Shown one piece after another: positions 61,838 to 64,000 of a stretch of DNA of 64,000 nucleotides (position 1 is its first letter; each line of letters starts with the position of its first letter). The position numbers and the translations under genes were made by a program. The notes below the pieces were generated by a model that was not told where the DNA came from, did not search any database, and was given only the letters and a program-made list of their open reading frames with translations. Source of the DNA: Ulvibacter algarum (GTDB lineage: Bacteria > Bacteroidota > Bacteroidia > Flavobacteriales > Flavobacteriaceae); NCBI GenBank assembly GCA_947488905.1, contig CANLBJ010000001.1:620001-684000 (forward strand), given 5' to 3'.

Positions 61838-62758
61838 ATGAAAAATTTAAAATTTACATTGCTTTTTGCTATTCTATTAGCGCCAATTGTAACCATAAAT
61901 GCACAAGAAGATTATGATACAGAATTAAGTAATGTACAAGAGTTTACACCCTCTAAACTTTTGGAAAAAGGACAATGGGACATTAAATTTTTTAATAGTA
62001 TTTACACACAAACAAAGCGAACAGATGAGGGGTCTAATAGTGTTGATATCCCTAGAGAGACATTTTTTACAAACACTACAGAGGTGTACACCGGTGTTAG
62101 TGAGAACAGACGTGTTAATGTAGGTCTTGTTTTTCAAGTAAGAGCAAATAACTTTGGTGGTAGCACATTTGATGCATTGTCTTTTAATGATAATACCACA
62201 GATTCTAGAAGTGGATTAACAACCGTTGCACCTTCAATAAGAGTGCAGCCTTTTGCAAGCATTTCAAATTTTTCTATTACAAGTTCATTGTTTATTCCGG
62301 TATTTAAAGATGTTGCTAATGCACCTTATTTAGACAAGCGTAGTTTTTTCTGGGAAACTAAGTTTTTCTATGATAAAACTTTTGGTAAAGACAAATGGCA
62401 AATTTTTACAGAAGCAGACTTAGGATACAATTTTGGGGAAGATGCAATAGATGCAGATCCGTTAACTGAAAACGTAAGTGAGCGTTTTGCAAATGAGAGT
62501 TTGTTTTTACCAGTAAGCGCTTTCTTAAGTTATTTTCCAACAAACAAGTCTACCGTATTTGTAAATGCCCAACAAGCTTTTTTGATAGATTTAGGGAACA
62601 ATTTTTCTCAAAATTATACACAATTAGGATTAGGGGGTAAATATCAATTAACAGATGTATTAAATGTAGAGGCTTCTTACGGAAAATTTGTGAGAGGTGA
62701 GAGTTTTCAGGGTTTAGGAGAAACATTTAGTATAGGTTTGAGAGCGATTATTAACTAA
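61838..62758 (+). CDS. Outer-membrane beta-barrel protein, unknown ligand
   Basis: This 306-residue protein has a signal peptide (to about 23, TINAQ). Alternating amphipathic strands follow, and it ends in a short aromatic-type strand (FSIGLRAIIN). The number of strands fits a barrel of 10-12. It resembles transporter-like OM proteins annotated in Flavobacteriia next to redox genes. No TonB box or plug is present. A terminator hairpin follows. Confidence 0.7.
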   Translation: MKNLKFTLLFAILLAPIVTINAQEDYDTELSNVQEFTPSKLLEKGQWDIKFFNSIYTQTKRTDEGSNSVDIPRETFFTNTTEVYTGVSENRRVNVGLVFQVRANNFGGSTFDALSFNDNTTDSRSGLTTVAPSIRVQPFASISNFSITSSLFIPVFKDVANAPYLDKRSFFWETKFFYDKTFGKDKWQIFTEADLGYNFGEDAIDADPLTENVSERFANESLFLPVSAFLSYFPTNKSTVFVNAQQAFLIDLGNNFSQNYTQLGLGGKYQLTDVLNVEASYGKFVRGESFQGLGETFSIGLRAIIN

Positions 62759-62787
62759 AGTTATTTTATATTTTTGTTCAATTTTTT

Positions 62788-62825
62788 AAACCTTTCAGTA
62801 ATATTTTAACTGAAAGGTTTTTAAC
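62788..62825 (+). terminator. Terminator of the beta-barrel gene
   Basis: A perfect 12-bp stem, AAACCTTTCAGT (62788-62799) with ACTGAAAGGTTT (62809-62820), continues into T's. Confidence 0.85.
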
Positions 62826-62882
62826 ATGCTATCTAATTTTAACTTTATATCTTTAAAAACTAAAATCATTTTTATTGGCCTT

Positions 62883-63890
62883 ATGAAAAACAGTATATTT
62901 TTATTTTTTGCTTTTGTATTACTTAGTAGTTGTGAGGCGCAACAATCTAAAATTAATGCAGTAAGCTTTGTTTCATCTGGTAAAGAAGTAGCAGAAGAAC
63001 ACGTTGCAGCTGTAAAAAACATTAACGCAAATTATGCTGCAGTAATGCCTTTTGGTTTTATAAAAGATTTAGAGTCGCCAGAGATAATGCATAATACAGA
63101 TAGGCAATGGTTTGGAGAAACTAAAGCAGGTATAATGCAATATGCAAGTATGCTTGAAAAGCAAGAGATAGCCGTAATGGTTAAGCCTCAAATATGGATT
63201 TGGAGAGGTGAGTTTACAGGGTATTTAAAGATGGATTCTGAAGAAAAATGGAAGCAACTTGAAGACTCTTATTCAACATTTATACTTACATATGCAGAAG
63301 CTGCGCAAGAGCTAAATGCCGAAATTTTCTGTATTGGAACAGAGTTAGAGCAATTTATAAATCACAGACCAGAATATTGGTTTACGCTTATTTCAGAAAT
63401 TAAAAAAGTATATAAAGGCAAGTTAACCTATGCTGCAAACTGGGATGAATATAAAAGAGTACCTTTTTGGGAAGAACTAGATTATATAGGTGTGGATGCT
63501 TATTTTCCCATTTCAGAAAGTAAAACACCGTCAATTGAAGAGGCTAAAAAAGGATGGCAACGTTGGAAAAAAGAATTATTAGAAGTTTCTACTGCAAATA
63601 GAAAACCCATTATTTTCACTGAGTATGGCTATAGAAGCGTAGACTTTTCTGGTAAAGAACCTTGGAAAAGTGATCGTTCTATGCCAGGCATAAATATGGA
63701 AGCGCAAACTAATTTAACTAAAGCGCTCATTGAAGAGTTATACCCAGAGCCTTGGTTTAAAGGAGGGTTTATCTGGAAATGGTTTATTGAGCATGATAAA
63801 GTAGGAGGTGCAGAAAACAACCAGTTTACTCCACAAAACAAACCTGTTGAAGAAGAATTGAAAAAGTATTTTAGTCTTTATTCTAAATAG
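62883..63890 (+). CDS. GH113-like glycoside hydrolase lipoprotein
   Basis: The start is ATG 62883 (MKNSIFLFF), giving 335 residues; upstream codons in frame do not make a signal peptide. The lipobox LLSSC (Cys about 17) anchors it. A TIM barrel follows with the candidate acid/base Glu in FCIGTELEQF (about 145-154) and the candidate nucleophile in IIFTEYGYRS (about 241-250). Other landmarks are YAANWDEYKRVPFWEELDYIGVDAYFP and GGFIWKWF. The arrangement fits GH113-type beta-mannanase-like enzymes. Substrate specificity is open. No polysaccharide-utilisation genes are nearby. Confidence 0.8.
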   Translation: MKNSIFLFFAFVLLSSCEAQQSKINAVSFVSSGKEVAEEHVAAVKNINANYAAVMPFGFIKDLESPEIMHNTDRQWFGETKAGIMQYASMLEKQEIAVMVKPQIWIWRGEFTGYLKMDSEEKWKQLEDSYSTFILTYAEAAQELNAEIFCIGTELEQFINHRPEYWFTLISEIKKVYKGKLTYAANWDEYKRVPFWEELDYIGVDAYFPISESKTPSIEEAKKGWQRWKKELLEVSTANRKPIIFTEYGYRSVDFSGKEPWKSDRSMPGINMEAQTNLTKALIEELYPEPWFKGGFIWKWFIEHDKVGGAENNQFTPQNKPVEEELKKYFSLYSK

Positions 63891-63956
63891 ATTTGTGATT
63901 TAAATTAACTATTTTTTTATCGTATTTATACAGCTTTTTTGTTAGGAATACTTTAT

Positions 63957-64000
63957 TTATCCTACTAACTGCTTGTGAAAAATGTCATCTACATCCTGCT
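63957..64000 (-). CDS. Possible C-terminal end of a minus-strand gene (partial)
   Basis: The minus strand from the right edge reads QDVDDIFHKQLVG and then TAA at 63957-63959. Thirteen codons are too few to identify a family, so this is only a candidate 3' end. The 63.89-63.96 kb stretch otherwise holds nothing that I can name. Confidence 0.25.
   Translation of the reverse strand, partial: QDVDDIFHKQLVG

Noticed and set aside
1-64000. CRISPR arrays, prophage, integrons or rRNA genes
   Set aside because: No regularly spaced direct repeats, integrase or phage structural genes, or rRNA signature sequences were seen on either strand.

Overview
The window is an AT-rich chromosomal segment from a member of the Bacteroidota, almost certainly a gliding, aerobic and probably marine Flavobacteriaceae. 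This rests on a full-length sprA (type IX secretion translocon), alternative complex III fused into one operon with cytochrome oxidase, DUF2723/GT117, a TPP-riboswitch TonB receptor with a PnuT-like transporter, and repeated -7 boxes of the Bacteroidota form TAnnTTTG. I see no insertion sequence, phage or CRISPR array, so this is mostly core genome with a few small accessory islands.

Layout. 1-545: 5' part of a DUF2723 glycosyltransferase (minus). 631-793: promoter, tRNA-Gln(UUG), terminator. 881-5287: a coupled three-gene minus-strand operon (P-loop ATPase, MscS-like membrane protein, CPA-type antiporter) behind a large inverted repeat. 5410-6102: small XRE regulator/membrane protein pair with a palindrome over its promoter. 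6157-8940: TM2 protein, secreted proteins, tandem UspA. 9031-13801: rimP-nusA-infB with a terminator-like leader hairpin. 13894-14278: probable decayed gene. 14307-14722: SPOR-domain protein. 14821-26725: the respiratory operon actABCDEF-coxB-ctaD. 26772-26854: possible small RNA. 26923-30203: ruvB, cytochrome P450, queG. 30280-32613: maeB. 33054-42552: ruvA-sprA-gcvH-vanZ-like, then a TonB-type protein. 42605-44632: lipoprotein and ahcY (minus). 44654-52505: phosphopantetheinyl transferase, GGGP-synthase-like protein, then a thiamine-uptake-like cassette ending in a TPP riboswitch and TonB receptor. 52502-54085: Rieske-like lipoprotein (minus), greA, HIT protein. 54083-57669: two GT2 enzymes, MORN-type protein, DUF2911 protein (minus). 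57721-60774: polyferredoxin membrane protein and FAD oxidoreductase (minus). 60996-63890: DUF547, outer-membrane barrel, GH113-like lipoprotein.

How it fits together. The respiratory operon moves electrons from menaquinol through ACIII hemes to a CuA/heme-copper oxidase. The sprA block builds the secretion and gliding machinery. The 46.6-52.5 kb block looks like outer-membrane import (TonB receptor), inner-membrane import (PnuT) and kinase-like trapping of thiamine under TPP control. The least familiar part is the ATPase/MscS-like/antiporter operon at 0.95-5.3 kb with its nearby XRE module; it is my best candidate for an undescribed system. A second theme is promoters followed almost at once by intrinsic-terminator-like hairpins ahead of rimP and greA, plus a similar short unit ahead of ruvB. 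These suggest premature-termination control or small RNAs.
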